Assembly (NCBI GenBank): GCA_016463385.1
Contig: JAEMRL010000115.1
Coordinates: 1-7,129, forward strand
Source: Thermoleophilia bacterium
GTDB taxonomy: Bacteria > Actinomycetota > Thermoleophilia > Miltoncostaeales > Miltoncostaeaceae
DNA: 7,129 bases
Direction: 5' to 3'
Shown one piece after another: positions 1 through 6,195 of this stretch. The notes below the pieces were generated by a model. The model was not told the origin of the DNA. It ran no database searches and saw nothing but the letters and a program-made list of their open reading frames with translations. The number at the start of each line of letters is the position of its first letter. Within the stretch, counting starts at the first letter, position 1. The position numbers and the translations under genes are program-made.

Positions 1-56
1 CGGCCGAGAGCGCGCGCCGACGCGCCGAGAACCGCCTGAAGGTCGCCGACCGCTAG
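1..56 (+). CDS. atpC: 3' end of probable F1 ATP synthase epsilon subunit (partial)
   Basis: Only the last 17 codons are present, read from base 3 and ending at the TAG at 54-56; bases 1-2 finish a codon outside the window. The tail AESARRRAENRLKVADR is a charged amphipathic helix. As I recall the family, it closely resembles the C-terminal helix of bacterial F1 epsilon subunits, where the Bacillus PS3 protein ends in a run like RAELALKRAMNRLSVAE. The shared pattern is A-E-x-A-x-x-R-A-x-N-R-L-x-V-A. Epsilon sits in the central stalk of the rotary ATP synthase, and its C-terminal helices can inhibit ATP hydrolysis. The gene is normally last in the atp operon, which fits the hairpin just downstream and the change of strand. 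The call rests on a very short stretch; another protein ending in a similar helix cannot be excluded. Confidence 0.62.
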   Translation, partial: AESARRRAENRLKVADR

Positions 57-63
57 CAGTCGC

Positions 64-88
64 CGCCCGGGGCGGTGTTCCCCGGGCG
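64..88. terminator. GC-rich hairpin between convergent genes
   Basis: A perfect 9-bp inverted repeat, CGCCCGGGG at 64-72 and CCCCGGGCG at 80-88, encloses a 7-nt loop. It starts 7 nt after the TAG of the atpC-like gene and lies 17 nt beyond the stop of the convergent gene at 106-108, so it could end transcription from both sides. It has no T-tract on either strand. That is common for putative terminators in high-GC actinobacteria but makes intrinsic termination less certain. Confidence 0.55.
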
Positions 89-105
89 CGGCCCGCGGCG
101 GCCTC

Positions 106-2517
106 TCAGAGGTAGCGGTTGCGCTGGAGCCAGCCCAGCGCGAAGAAGCCCCAGAGCGGCGGCAGGTAGAAGGTCGCGATCCGGTAGAGCAGGACGGCGG
201 CGAAGGCGGCCTCCTCGGCCATGCCGGCCGACACCAGCCCGACCGTGAGGCCGAACTCGGCGACCCCGATGTTCCCCGGCACGGGCACGAGGCTGCCGAG
301 CAGCGAGACGCTGATGTTGATCACGAGCAGTTCGGCGAGGCTGATGTCGTAGCCGAAGGCCTGGGCGAAGAAGCCGAGCGCGGCGGCGAAGAGCACCTCG
401 GTGGCGAGGCTCCCCAGGATCAGCAGCCCGAGCTTGTTGGAGGTGCGCAGCCCGCCGAGCGTCGCGCGGACGTCCGGCCACCAGCGCCGCACCTGCCCCG
501 AGATCCCCCGCCGCAGCCGCGGCACGAGGGTGAGGACGAGCGCTGAGAACACCACGACGCCGATCAGGATCCACAGCAGCGTCCGGGCCCCGCCGTCAGG
601 CAGCGGCAGGCTCACCTCGAGCGACGACTCGGAGAAGGTGAGCAGCAGCATGAGGAGGATCGCCTGCACGATCGTGCTCGCGAACGAGTCGATCGCGCCC
701 GAGGCGACCGCCGTCGGGGCGGAGAGGCCCTGTCGCTGGAAGAAGCGGATGTTGACCGCCATCCGCGCGAGGTTCGACGGCAGGGCGAGGTTCATGTATC
801 CGGTGGCGAGCTGCATGGCGTAGACCGGGCCGAGCGGGAGGGGGGCCGGGACCGATCCGAGGGTGGCGACCGCCTGGGTGAGGCGGGGTAGCTGGGCCAC
901 CAGGAGGGCGAAGGCGACCCACTCCCACGAGGCGTCCTTGACCGTCGAGGAGAACTCCCCCCAGTCGACTCCCCCGGCGGCGGTGAGGATCGCGTACGAG
1001 GCCACGGCGAGCAGCGCCATCTGGATCGCCGATCGCAACGACACCCGCCGCAGCCGCACCAGCTCCGGGGGCTCGACGCCGACGCGCGCGGCGGCCTCCT
1101 CCCGGAGGTCGTCGACGTCCTGTCCGTGAGCCTTCAGCGCCCGGCGCAGCGCGGGGGTGGACGCCGCCGACTGGAGATAGGGCAGCAGGGCGGCGACCCC
1201 GTCGGTGCCGAGCACGGCGATCGCGGCATCGAGAGCCCGCTGCCCCCCGGCCAGGCAGGCGGTCGTCATCAGGAGTTGCGCCCGGTCGGTCGCCCGCCGG
1301 TGCACGTCGGGCGCCACCGTGGCACCGGCGAGGTCGGTGAAGCCCACTCTCCCATCGATCAGGGCGACGGTCTCGGGGGCGATCTGCTGGTGGCTGATCC
1401 CGCGGTCGCCGAGTAGGGCCAGCGCGCGCCACGCGTCGCGGAGGACCTCGTCGTCGATCCGGTCCGGACCGAGGGACGCCAGCGGCCGCGCCTCGCCCCG
1501 GAGGACGAGCAGCGCGTCGTCGCTGGTCGTCGTCGCGGCGATGACCACCTCCTGGGCGGGCAGTCCCGCGCTCTGGGCGAGCAGCGTCACGAACGCCTCG
1601 CGCTCCGCCACCTGCAGGCGGCCGAGGCCGATGGGCGCCCCCGTGCCCCGGTACCAGACGAACCGCCACAGCCGCGCGAGCAGCTGGGTGTCGTAGGCGT
1701 CGCGCCCGTAGACCTTGACGGTCAGAGCGCGCCCCTCGTCGTCGGTGCCGCGGACCGCGAACACCCCCGCGATCTGGCGCTCGGCCGCCTCCAGGCCGTG
1801 GGCGGGCACGCCGAGCTCCGCGAGGCCGGCCGCCACGTAAGTCAGTGGCGGGCGACCGATCGAGGTGCCCATCGTCAGGCGCACCGCGGCGGCGGCCGCG
1901 ACGGCGATGAGCAGCGCGGTGAGGGTGCCCATCGGCGTGACGCTGCTGATGACGGCCGCTCCAACGCCGCCGAGGCCGAGGATCCAGCGCCCCAGCATGC
2001 GCAGGGGGCGCACGAGGTGGGGGGCGACGGTCAGGACCACGGCCGAGGCGAGCGCCACGCGCACGTTGGGGAAGGGGGGTCCGTCCGCCGCACCGGAGAC
2101 CGCCGCCGTGATCTCCGGCCACGACCCGATCGCCAGTCGCGCCGCAACCAGGCCGAACAGGACGGCCAGCACCAGCGCGGCGATCGCCTGCGTCACGATG
2201 AAGATGCGCCGTCGCACGAGCGCGATCACCATCAGGATGCCCGCCCACAGCCACAACGCGTCCGCCAGGAAGCCCCAGACCGGGTCGAGCCACGCGGGCA
2301 CGCTGGCCAGGAAGGCCTGCAGCGAGCTCTCGAACCCCGACGGGGGGTAGACGACGATCGCCAGGATCACGCCGAGCAGCGCCGGCACGAGCAGCACCAC
2401 GTCGGTCGCGCGCCGCGACCGGGGTTGATCCGCGGGCACCGCGAACGCCCGCACCCCCAGGGCCGCGGGTGCGCTCACGGCAGGGGCGGACCCCCCGCCG
2501 GACGAGTCCTCAGTCAC
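106..2517 (-). CDS. Flippase-like LPG_synthase_TM membrane protein with internal degenerate kinase-like domain
   Basis: An 803-residue integral membrane protein in three parts. Residues 1-37 are a polar cytosolic tail. Residues 38-215 hold about five or six hydrophobic segments. Residues about 245-475 are soluble and kinase-like: K268 in TVKVY fits the ATP lysine, E307 the helix-C Glu, and D395 in FTDLAG the DFG Asp. The catalytic loop reads SHQQIAPETV (375-384), so the usual catalytic Asp and Asn appear replaced by Gln378 and Thr383, suggesting a pseudokinase. Residues 494-797 form a second bundle with UPF0104/YbhN hallmarks: LPSNLARM near 580 and VPVPGNIGVAEFG at 743-756. That family shares its fold with the MprF flippase domain and is thought to move lipid-linked or polar lipids across the membrane; the substrate here is unknown. 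The GTG start overlaps the upstream gene by 8 bp and has no well-spaced ribosome site, suggesting translational coupling. GTG at codon 22 (2452-2454) is an alternative start. There is no MprF-type aminoacyltransferase domain. Confidence 0.88.
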   Translation of the reverse strand: MTEDSSGGGSAPAVSAPAALGVRAFAVPADQPRSRRATDVVLLVPALLGVILAIVVYPPSGFESSLQAFLASVPAWLDPVWGFLADALWLWAGILMVIALVRRRIFIVTQAIAALVLAVLFGLVAARLAIGSWPEITAAVSGAADGPPFPNVRVALASAVVLTVAPHLVRPLRMLGRWILGLGGVGAAVISSVTPMGTLTALLIAVAAAAAVRLTMGTSIGRPPLTYVAAGLAELGVPAHGLEAAERQIAGVFAVRGTDDEGRALTVKVYGRDAYDTQLLARLWRFVWYRGTGAPIGLGRLQVAEREAFVTLLAQSAGLPAQEVVIAATTTSDDALLVLRGEARPLASLGPDRIDDEVLRDAWRALALLGDRGISHQQIAPETVALIDGRVGFTDLAGATVAPDVHRRATDRAQLLMTTACLAGGQRALDAAIAVLGTDGVAALLPYLQSAASTPALRRALKAHGQDVDDLREEAAARVGVEPPELVRLRRVSLRSAIQMALLAVASYAILTAAGGVDWGEFSSTVKDASWEWVAFALLVAQLPRLTQAVATLGSVPAPLPLGPVYAMQLATGYMNLALPSNLARMAVNIRFFQRQGLSAPTAVASGAIDSFASTIVQAILLMLLLTFSESSLEVSLPLPDGGARTLLWILIGVVVFSALVLTLVPRLRRGISGQVRRWWPDVRATLGGLRTSNKLGLLILGSLATEVLFAAALGFFAQAFGYDISLAELLVINISVSLLGSLVPVPGNIGVAEFGLTVGLVSAGMAEEAAFAAVLLYRIATFYLPPLWGFFALGWLQRNRYL

Positions 2518-3145
2518 GCTCCGCCCACGACGCGCGGACCGACCGCCGCAGCCGGTCGGCGCCCCGGACCTGGGAGACGATGCCCGCGGCGGCGAGTCCG
2601 GCGTAGACGGCGTACCACCACCAGCCGTCGGCCGCGCGCGTGGTGAGATCGTCGTCGTCGAAGTCGCGGGTGTCGATCGTGCCGACGAGCAGCATCACGC
2701 CCGTGGTTATCGCGCTCGCCCCCCCGAGGGCGCTGAGGACGACCAGCAGGAGCATCGGCAGGTCGACCGCGATCGCCACGGCCGCCAGGAGGGCCCCGAC
2801 CACCACGCCGACGAGCACGACGAGCCACGTCCAGGAGACGTCGAGGGCGACCATCGCGCTCGTGCCGAGCGCGAAGCCGATCGACACCATCCCGATCACG
2901 ATCGCCACCTCGAAGAAGAGGTAGGCGAGCACGGCGAAGGCGATCGCCGTGACCAGGCCCACCGCCCATGCCACTCCGGTCCGCAGGAAGCCGTCGCCGG
3001 TGATCGAGGCCACCAGGCCCGCGCCGGCGCCGAAGCCCACGAAGGCGCCCCAGACCGGGATGACGATCCTGAAGGCGAGGTAGCCGCGGAAGCAGAAGAG
3101 GGCGCCCGCGGCGAGCGCCACGAGCCCGAAGATGACGTCCTGCAC
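2510..3145 (-). CDS. Seven-segment DUF4203/TM198-like membrane protein
   Basis: A 211-residue, strongly hydrophobic protein. Membrane segments lie at about residues 1-20, 27-47, 58-80, 82-100, 107-127, 130-156 and 175-191. There is an acidic loop at 158-166 (D-T-R-D-F-D-D-D-D) and a basic tail of about 20 residues. The glycine-rich repeated hairpins (FVGFGAGAG, IGFALGTSA, VVVGALLAAVAI) are typical of the TM7S3/TM198-like family (DUF4203), which has no established biochemical role in bacteria. The GTG start at 3143-3145 is supported by AGGAG 6 nt upstream. It is the first gene of the - strand unit, and its TGA lies inside the start region of the flippase-like gene, so the two proteins are probably made together and may act together in the membrane. 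The family call is by pattern memory; the protein could simply be an unclassified small membrane protein. Confidence 0.8.
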   Translation of the reverse strand: MQDVIFGLVALAAGALFCFRGYLAFRIVIPVWGAFVGFGAGAGLVASITGDGFLRTGVAWAVGLVTAIAFAVLAYLFFEVAIVIGMVSIGFALGTSAMVALDVSWTWLVVLVGVVVGALLAAVAIAVDLPMLLLVVLSALGGASAITTGVMLLVGTIDTRDFDDDDLTTRAADGWWWYAVYAGLAAAGIVSQVRGADRLRRSVRASWAERD

Positions 3146-3151
3146 GGCGGG

Positions 3152-3156
3152 CTCCT
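3152..3156 (-). promoter_or_regulatory. Ribosome binding site for the DUF4203-like gene
   Basis: AGGAG on the - strand, 6 nt before the GTG at 3143-3145. This good Shine-Dalgarno match decides the start of the 211-residue protein. It contrasts with the divergent gene, which has none. Confidence 0.65.
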
Positions 3157-3194
3157 GGGTCGTGACGGCCGGGTGTTTCCTCTGAGGCGCCGAG

Positions 3195-3224
3195 AGTCTG
3201 CCGGACGCCCGCGATCCGCGTCAA
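3195..3224 (-). promoter_or_regulatory. Candidate housekeeping-type promoter for the DUF4203-like/flippase unit
   Basis: On the - strand, TTGACG (3224-3219) is a five-of-six match to the -35 consensus. It is followed after 18 nt by CAGACT (3200-3195), a weak -10 that keeps the A at position 2 and the final T. Transcription would begin near 3188, leaving a leader of about 40 nt that contains the AGGAG site. The assignment is by motif and spacing only. Confidence 0.4.
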
Positions 3225-3232
3225 CGCCCGCG
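3205..3232 (+). repeat. Short direct repeat in the divergent promoter region
   Basis: ACGCCCGCG occurs at 3205-3213 and again at 3224-3232, 19 bp apart start to start. The copies flank the -35 region of the candidate + promoter, and the second overlaps one base of the - strand TTGACG. It could be a paired regulator site, but two 9-mers of this composition can easily arise by chance here. Confidence 0.22.
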
Positions 3233-3236
3233 CCGG

Positions 3237-3242
3237 TATCCT
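3237..3242 (+). promoter_or_regulatory. Candidate -10 element for a leaderless transcript of the Vps62-like gene
   Basis: TATCCT lies 7 nt upstream of the ATG at 3250, the distance at which transcription would start at or beside the A of the start codon. No purine-rich ribosome site precedes the ATG (the intervening bases are CCGCCCG), which supports a leaderless mRNA. No clear -35 is seen 16-18 nt upstream. Leaderless genes with a TANNNT-type hexamer at this distance are common in actinobacteria. Confidence 0.5.
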
Positions 3243-3249
3243 CCGCCCG

Positions 3250-5277
3250 ATGCCGCGCGCGACAACCCTCGGCGGAAGGTGTCCGGCTCCGGGCGCCCTC
3301 GCCGTCCTCGTCTGGGTCGCCCTGGTCGCGGCGCTGTGGGCCGCGACCGCCGGATCGGCGGCGGCGCAGTCGTCCGAGCCGGCCGCCGGTCCCGACGAGG
3401 TCGCGCTCGCTGAGGCCTACGCCCCGATCGTGAAGCTCCGCAACTGGCCCGATGCGTGCGCCCCGGAGGACGGGCCGCCCTACCTGCCGATCGATGTCGA
3501 TCTGCTCTTCGGCAACGACGAGGTCGCCCTGCGCGGCCCATGGGACCGGACGAACCTGGTCGGCGTGGCGCCCTCGGCGGAGGACCTCTCCCGCGGGCTC
3601 TTCGACTACCACCTCGACTTCCCGGGCGACACGCTCGATCCGGGCTGCACCTTCGAGGAGTGGGCGGCGCGGATCCAGCCGCTCGCGCCCCCGACGGCGT
3701 ACGCGCGGGTGGTCACCGAAGAGGGGCGCCCGGGCAAGCTCGCGCTCCAGTACTGGTTCTACTACGTCTTCAACGACTGGAAGAACAAGCACGAGGGCGA
3801 CTGGGAGATGATCCAGATCGTCTTCGACGCCGACACCCCGGCCGAGGCGCTCGCGCGCGGCCCGTCCGAGGTGGGCTACAGCCAGCACTCCAGCGCCGAG
3901 CAGGCCGACTGGGGCGCAGAGAAGCTCGAGATCGTCGACGGCACCCACCCGGTCGTCTACCCGGCCCAGGGCTCCCAGGCGAACTTCTTCGAGTCGCGCC
4001 TCTACCTGATGCGCAGTCAGGCGGAGGGCGTCGGCTGCGACGACACGCGCGGGCCCTCGACGACGGTCCGGCCTGAGATCCGGACCATCCCCACCGCCCG
4101 TGCCGACTATCTGCGCGCCTACCCGTGGCTCGGGTTCGACGGGCGGTGGGGGGAGAAGCAGCGGAGCTTCTTCAACGGGCCGACGGGCCCGAACGACAAG
4201 CTCCAGTGGACCAGGCCCATCACGTGGTCCGAGGAGTCCTGGAGGGACAAGAGCTTCGACGTCCCGGCGAGCGGGGCGCTCGGCACGTCGGCGACCGACA
4301 TCTTCTGCAGCTCGGTGGCGGTCGGCTCGGAGGTGCTGCGCCAGGTGAAGGTGCACCCGGGCCGCGCGCTGCTGGTCCTCGGCGTACTCGCCACGCTCCT
4401 CCTGTGGGCCCTGTCGCGAACGGTGTGGGAGCCGGCGGCACCGCTGCGCGTGGGGCGCCGCCGCGCGTGGGGCCAGTCGATGATCGCCGCCTCGCAGATG
4501 ATGGCGCGGTATCCGCGGACGTTCCTCGGGATCGGGCTGCTCTTCATCCCCGTGGGGATCCTGATCACCCTGCTCCAGTACCTGCTCTTCCGCGTCACCC
4601 TGTTCGAGGCCCTCGTCGATGAGGCCGGCGTGAGCAACAGCTTCGTCAACACCCTCGCGCTCGGCCTCGGTCTCCTGTTCACCTTCCTCGGCTTCGCCCT
4701 GATGCAGGCGGCGACCGCATGGGCGGTGGTGGAGATCGATACGGGCCGGACCCCCAGCGCCATCTCCGCATACCGCGCGGTGTTCCGGCTGCGACGCCTT
4801 CGTCCGCTTGCGATCGCCCTGGCCATCGTGATCGTCGTCCAGGTGGTGCTGGATCTGACCGTCGTCCTCATCCCGGTGTCCATCTACCTGGTGGTGTGGT
4901 GGTCGCTGTTCGCGGTGTCGGTCGGTGTCGAGGGCCGTCCGGCGCGGGGCGCGCTGCGGCGCAGCGGTGCCCTGGTGCGTGGCAACTGGTGGCGCGCCGC
5001 CGCGGTGGTCGCCGTCGCGGCGGCCGGCCTGCTGATCGGCCCGGCCGTGGGCGTCATCGCGCTGCTGCTCACGGGCGCGGCGTTCGACCTGGTCAACATG
5101 ATCGCGGCCATGGTCTACGTCGCGGCGCTGCCCTTCGTCGCGATCGCCCTGACGTACCTCTACTTCGACCTGCGCGTCCGCCACGAGGCGGAGGCGACCC
5201 TCCCGGTCCCGGGTGCCGAGGTCCTGCCCCAGGAGCTCAGCGGGTCGCTCTCGCCCGGCGATCTGCCCGCCGCGTAG
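3250..5277 (+). CDS. Exported Vps62-like domain protein with C-terminal multi-pass membrane domain
   Basis: A 675-residue protein. Residues 1-39 look like a signal sequence: basic start, hydrophobic core ALAVLVWVALVAAL, then AGSAAA before Q40. Residues 50-360 form a soluble domain resembling the Vps62/DUF946 family. It opens with LAEAYAPIVKL (53-63) and has the core LQYWFYYVFNDW (166-177), HEGDWE (181-186) and YSQHS (210-214). Its Cys residues (70, 133, 263, 353) fit an extracytoplasmic, disulfide-containing domain. Membrane segments follow at about 370-388, 423-447, 466-493, 517-558 (probably two), 578-606 and 612-637. The motif-bearing loops and basic linkers recall GPDPase-membrane/YciC-like bundles. 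Function is unknown; the Vps62-like domain has no settled activity, though its clustered His, Glu and Asp residues could form a metal or catalytic site. The ATG at 3250 has no ribosome site but has a -10 hexamer 7 nt upstream. The gene stands alone on this strand and converges on the CDF-like gene. Confidence 0.87.
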   Translation: MPRATTLGGRCPAPGALAVLVWVALVAALWAATAGSAAAQSSEPAAGPDEVALAEAYAPIVKLRNWPDACAPEDGPPYLPIDVDLLFGNDEVALRGPWDRTNLVGVAPSAEDLSRGLFDYHLDFPGDTLDPGCTFEEWAARIQPLAPPTAYARVVTEEGRPGKLALQYWFYYVFNDWKNKHEGDWEMIQIVFDADTPAEALARGPSEVGYSQHSSAEQADWGAEKLEIVDGTHPVVYPAQGSQANFFESRLYLMRSQAEGVGCDDTRGPSTTVRPEIRTIPTARADYLRAYPWLGFDGRWGEKQRSFFNGPTGPNDKLQWTRPITWSEESWRDKSFDVPASGALGTSATDIFCSSVAVGSEVLRQVKVHPGRALLVLGVLATLLLWALSRTVWEPAAPLRVGRRRAWGQSMIAASQMMARYPRTFLGIGLLFIPVGILITLLQYLLFRVTLFEALVDEAGVSNSFVNTLALGLGLLFTFLGFALMQAATAWAVVEIDTGRTPSAISAYRAVFRLRRLRPLAIALAIVIVVQVVLDLTVVLIPVSIYLVVWWSLFAVSVGVEGRPARGALRRSGALVRGNWWRAAAVVAVAAAGLLIGPAVGVIALLLTGAAFDLVNMIAAMVYVAALPFVAIALTYLYFDLRVRHEAEATLPVPGAEVLPQELSGSLSPGDLPAA

Positions 5278-5281
5278 CGCC

Positions 5282-5310
5282 GGCGCCCCCGGTCACGCGG
5301 AGGGGGCGCC
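5282..5310. terminator. Bidirectional hairpin between the convergent Vps62-like and CDF-like genes
   Basis: A perfect 9-bp inverted repeat, GGCGCCCCC at 5282-5290 and GGGGGCGCC at 5302-5310, with an 11-nt loop. It begins 4 nt after the TAG at 5275-5277. The loop contains the TGA (5293-5295) of the - strand gene, so one arm encodes that protein's last residues. There is no T-tract, as with the hairpin at 64-88. Confidence 0.58.
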
Positions 5311-6192
5311 CGCCCGCGGCTTCAGCTCGAAGTTGAGCCAGATGTCGAAGGGGAGGGCCTCCAGGCGCGCGCGCAGCGCCGCGCGCACCTCCTCCTCCTG
5401 GCGGACCGTCACGTCGGGGGCCACCAGGCCCTCCACCTCGACGTAGAGCTTGCGGCCCACCTTGGTGACCAGAACGGTCGGAGGGCTGAGGTCGAACTGC
5501 GCGCGCACCTCCTCGACGGCCGCGCGCACCGGCTCCTCGACCTCGCGCGAGGGGGCGCCCTCCAGCAGCTCGACGAGGGTACCGCGGACCATCCGCACGG
5601 GCGGCACGATGAAGATCGCGCACGTCGCGAGCACCATCGCCGGATCGACGTAGGGCGTCCAGTCGTCGCGCGAGGTCCCCTCCAGCGCCAGGATGGCCGT
5701 GAAGCCGATCGTCATCCCGACCCCGCGCAGGGCCGCGATCCGCCAGGCCGTCGTCTCGGCGTCGAGCAGGTCGGAGTCCTCGGCCTGCGAGCGCAGCCAC
5801 AGCCAGACGGCCAGCGAGCAGATCGTGCTGAGCACCCCGTACGCGATGGCCCACCCGGCGGTGATGTCGCTGCCACCCTCGCGGATCGCCGTCAGCGCCT
5901 CGGCGGCGGCGTAGAGCAGCGTGCCGATGAGGACGAAGCCCTGGACGGCGATCACCAGCGGGGTGACCGATTCCCGCCCGAACGGGTAGCGCCGGGTCGG
6001 CTCCCTCTGGGCCAGGGCCGACGCCCACAGCAGCAGCAGCGAGACCATGATGCCGACGATCGCGTACACGCCGTCGAGCAGGATCATCTGCGAGCCGCCG
6101 AGGATCCCCCACACGATCCCGATGCCGCCGAGCGCCGCCGTCACCGCGATCGACCACCACAGCGCGCGCCGCTCGACCTCCGCGACGCCCAC
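5293..6192 (-). CDS. Divergent cation diffusion facilitator (CDF) family protein
   Basis: A 299-residue protein with CDF architecture: about six membrane segments (residues 12-30, 36-60, 77-100, 112-133, 150-170, 184-203) and a C-terminal cytoplasmic domain (about 206-290) like the metal-binding/dimer domain. Family landmarks are LLDGVYAIVG (38-47), RRYPFGRESVTPL (67-79) and YVDPAMVL (181-188). CDF proteins usually export Zn, Mn, Fe or Co by proton exchange, using Asp/His ligands spaced x4 in TM2 and TM5. Here TM2 keeps D40 but has Ala at 44. In TM5 the usual His and Asp appear as Arg151 and Leu155 (TTAWRIAALRG). The canonical transport site therefore looks lost or changed, and the substrate may not be a divalent metal. 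The start is GTG at 6190-6192, 3 nt after the stop of the SLC13-type gene, with GGAG about 10 nt upstream inside that gene. The two are very probably one operon and translationally linked. Confidence 0.87.
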   Translation of the reverse strand: MGVAEVERRALWWSIAVTAALGGIGIVWGILGGSQMILLDGVYAIVGIMVSLLLLWASALAQREPTRRYPFGRESVTPLVIAVQGFVLIGTLLYAAAEALTAIREGGSDITAGWAIAYGVLSTICSLAVWLWLRSQAEDSDLLDAETTAWRIAALRGVGMTIGFTAILALEGTSRDDWTPYVDPAMVLATCAIFIVPPVRMVRGTLVELLEGAPSREVEEPVRAAVEEVRAQFDLSPPTVLVTKVGRKLYVEVEGLVAPDVTVRQEEEVRAALRARLEALPFDIWLNFELKPRAGAPSA

Positions 6193-6195
6193 GGC

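Noticed and set aside
103..112. Small inverted repeat CCTCT-C-AGAGG around the stop of the flippase-like gene.
   Set aside because: A 1-nt loop cannot form a stable hairpin as drawn, and the perfect hairpin at 64-88 is a better terminator candidate.
596..2293. A 565-codon open frame on the - strand within the flippase-like gene.
   Set aside because: It is a frame-shifted reading of the same DNA, rich in Arg, Gly, Pro and Ala with no hydrophobic segments or motifs. The other frame has coherent membrane segments and family signatures.
1798..2646. A 282-codon open frame on the + strand antisense to the flippase-like gene and its neighbour.
   Set aside because: His/Arg/Gly/Asp-rich low-complexity translation with no domain, fully opposite supported coding sequence.
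2896..5184. A 762-codon open frame on the - strand, antisense to most of the Vps62-like gene and running into the DUF4203-like gene.
   Set aside because: Its composition is dominated by Arg, Asp, Glu, Gln and His in low-complexity runs, with no recognisable domain. It lies opposite a gene with clear signal peptide, domain and membrane pattern. Stop-poor antisense frames are expected at this GC content.
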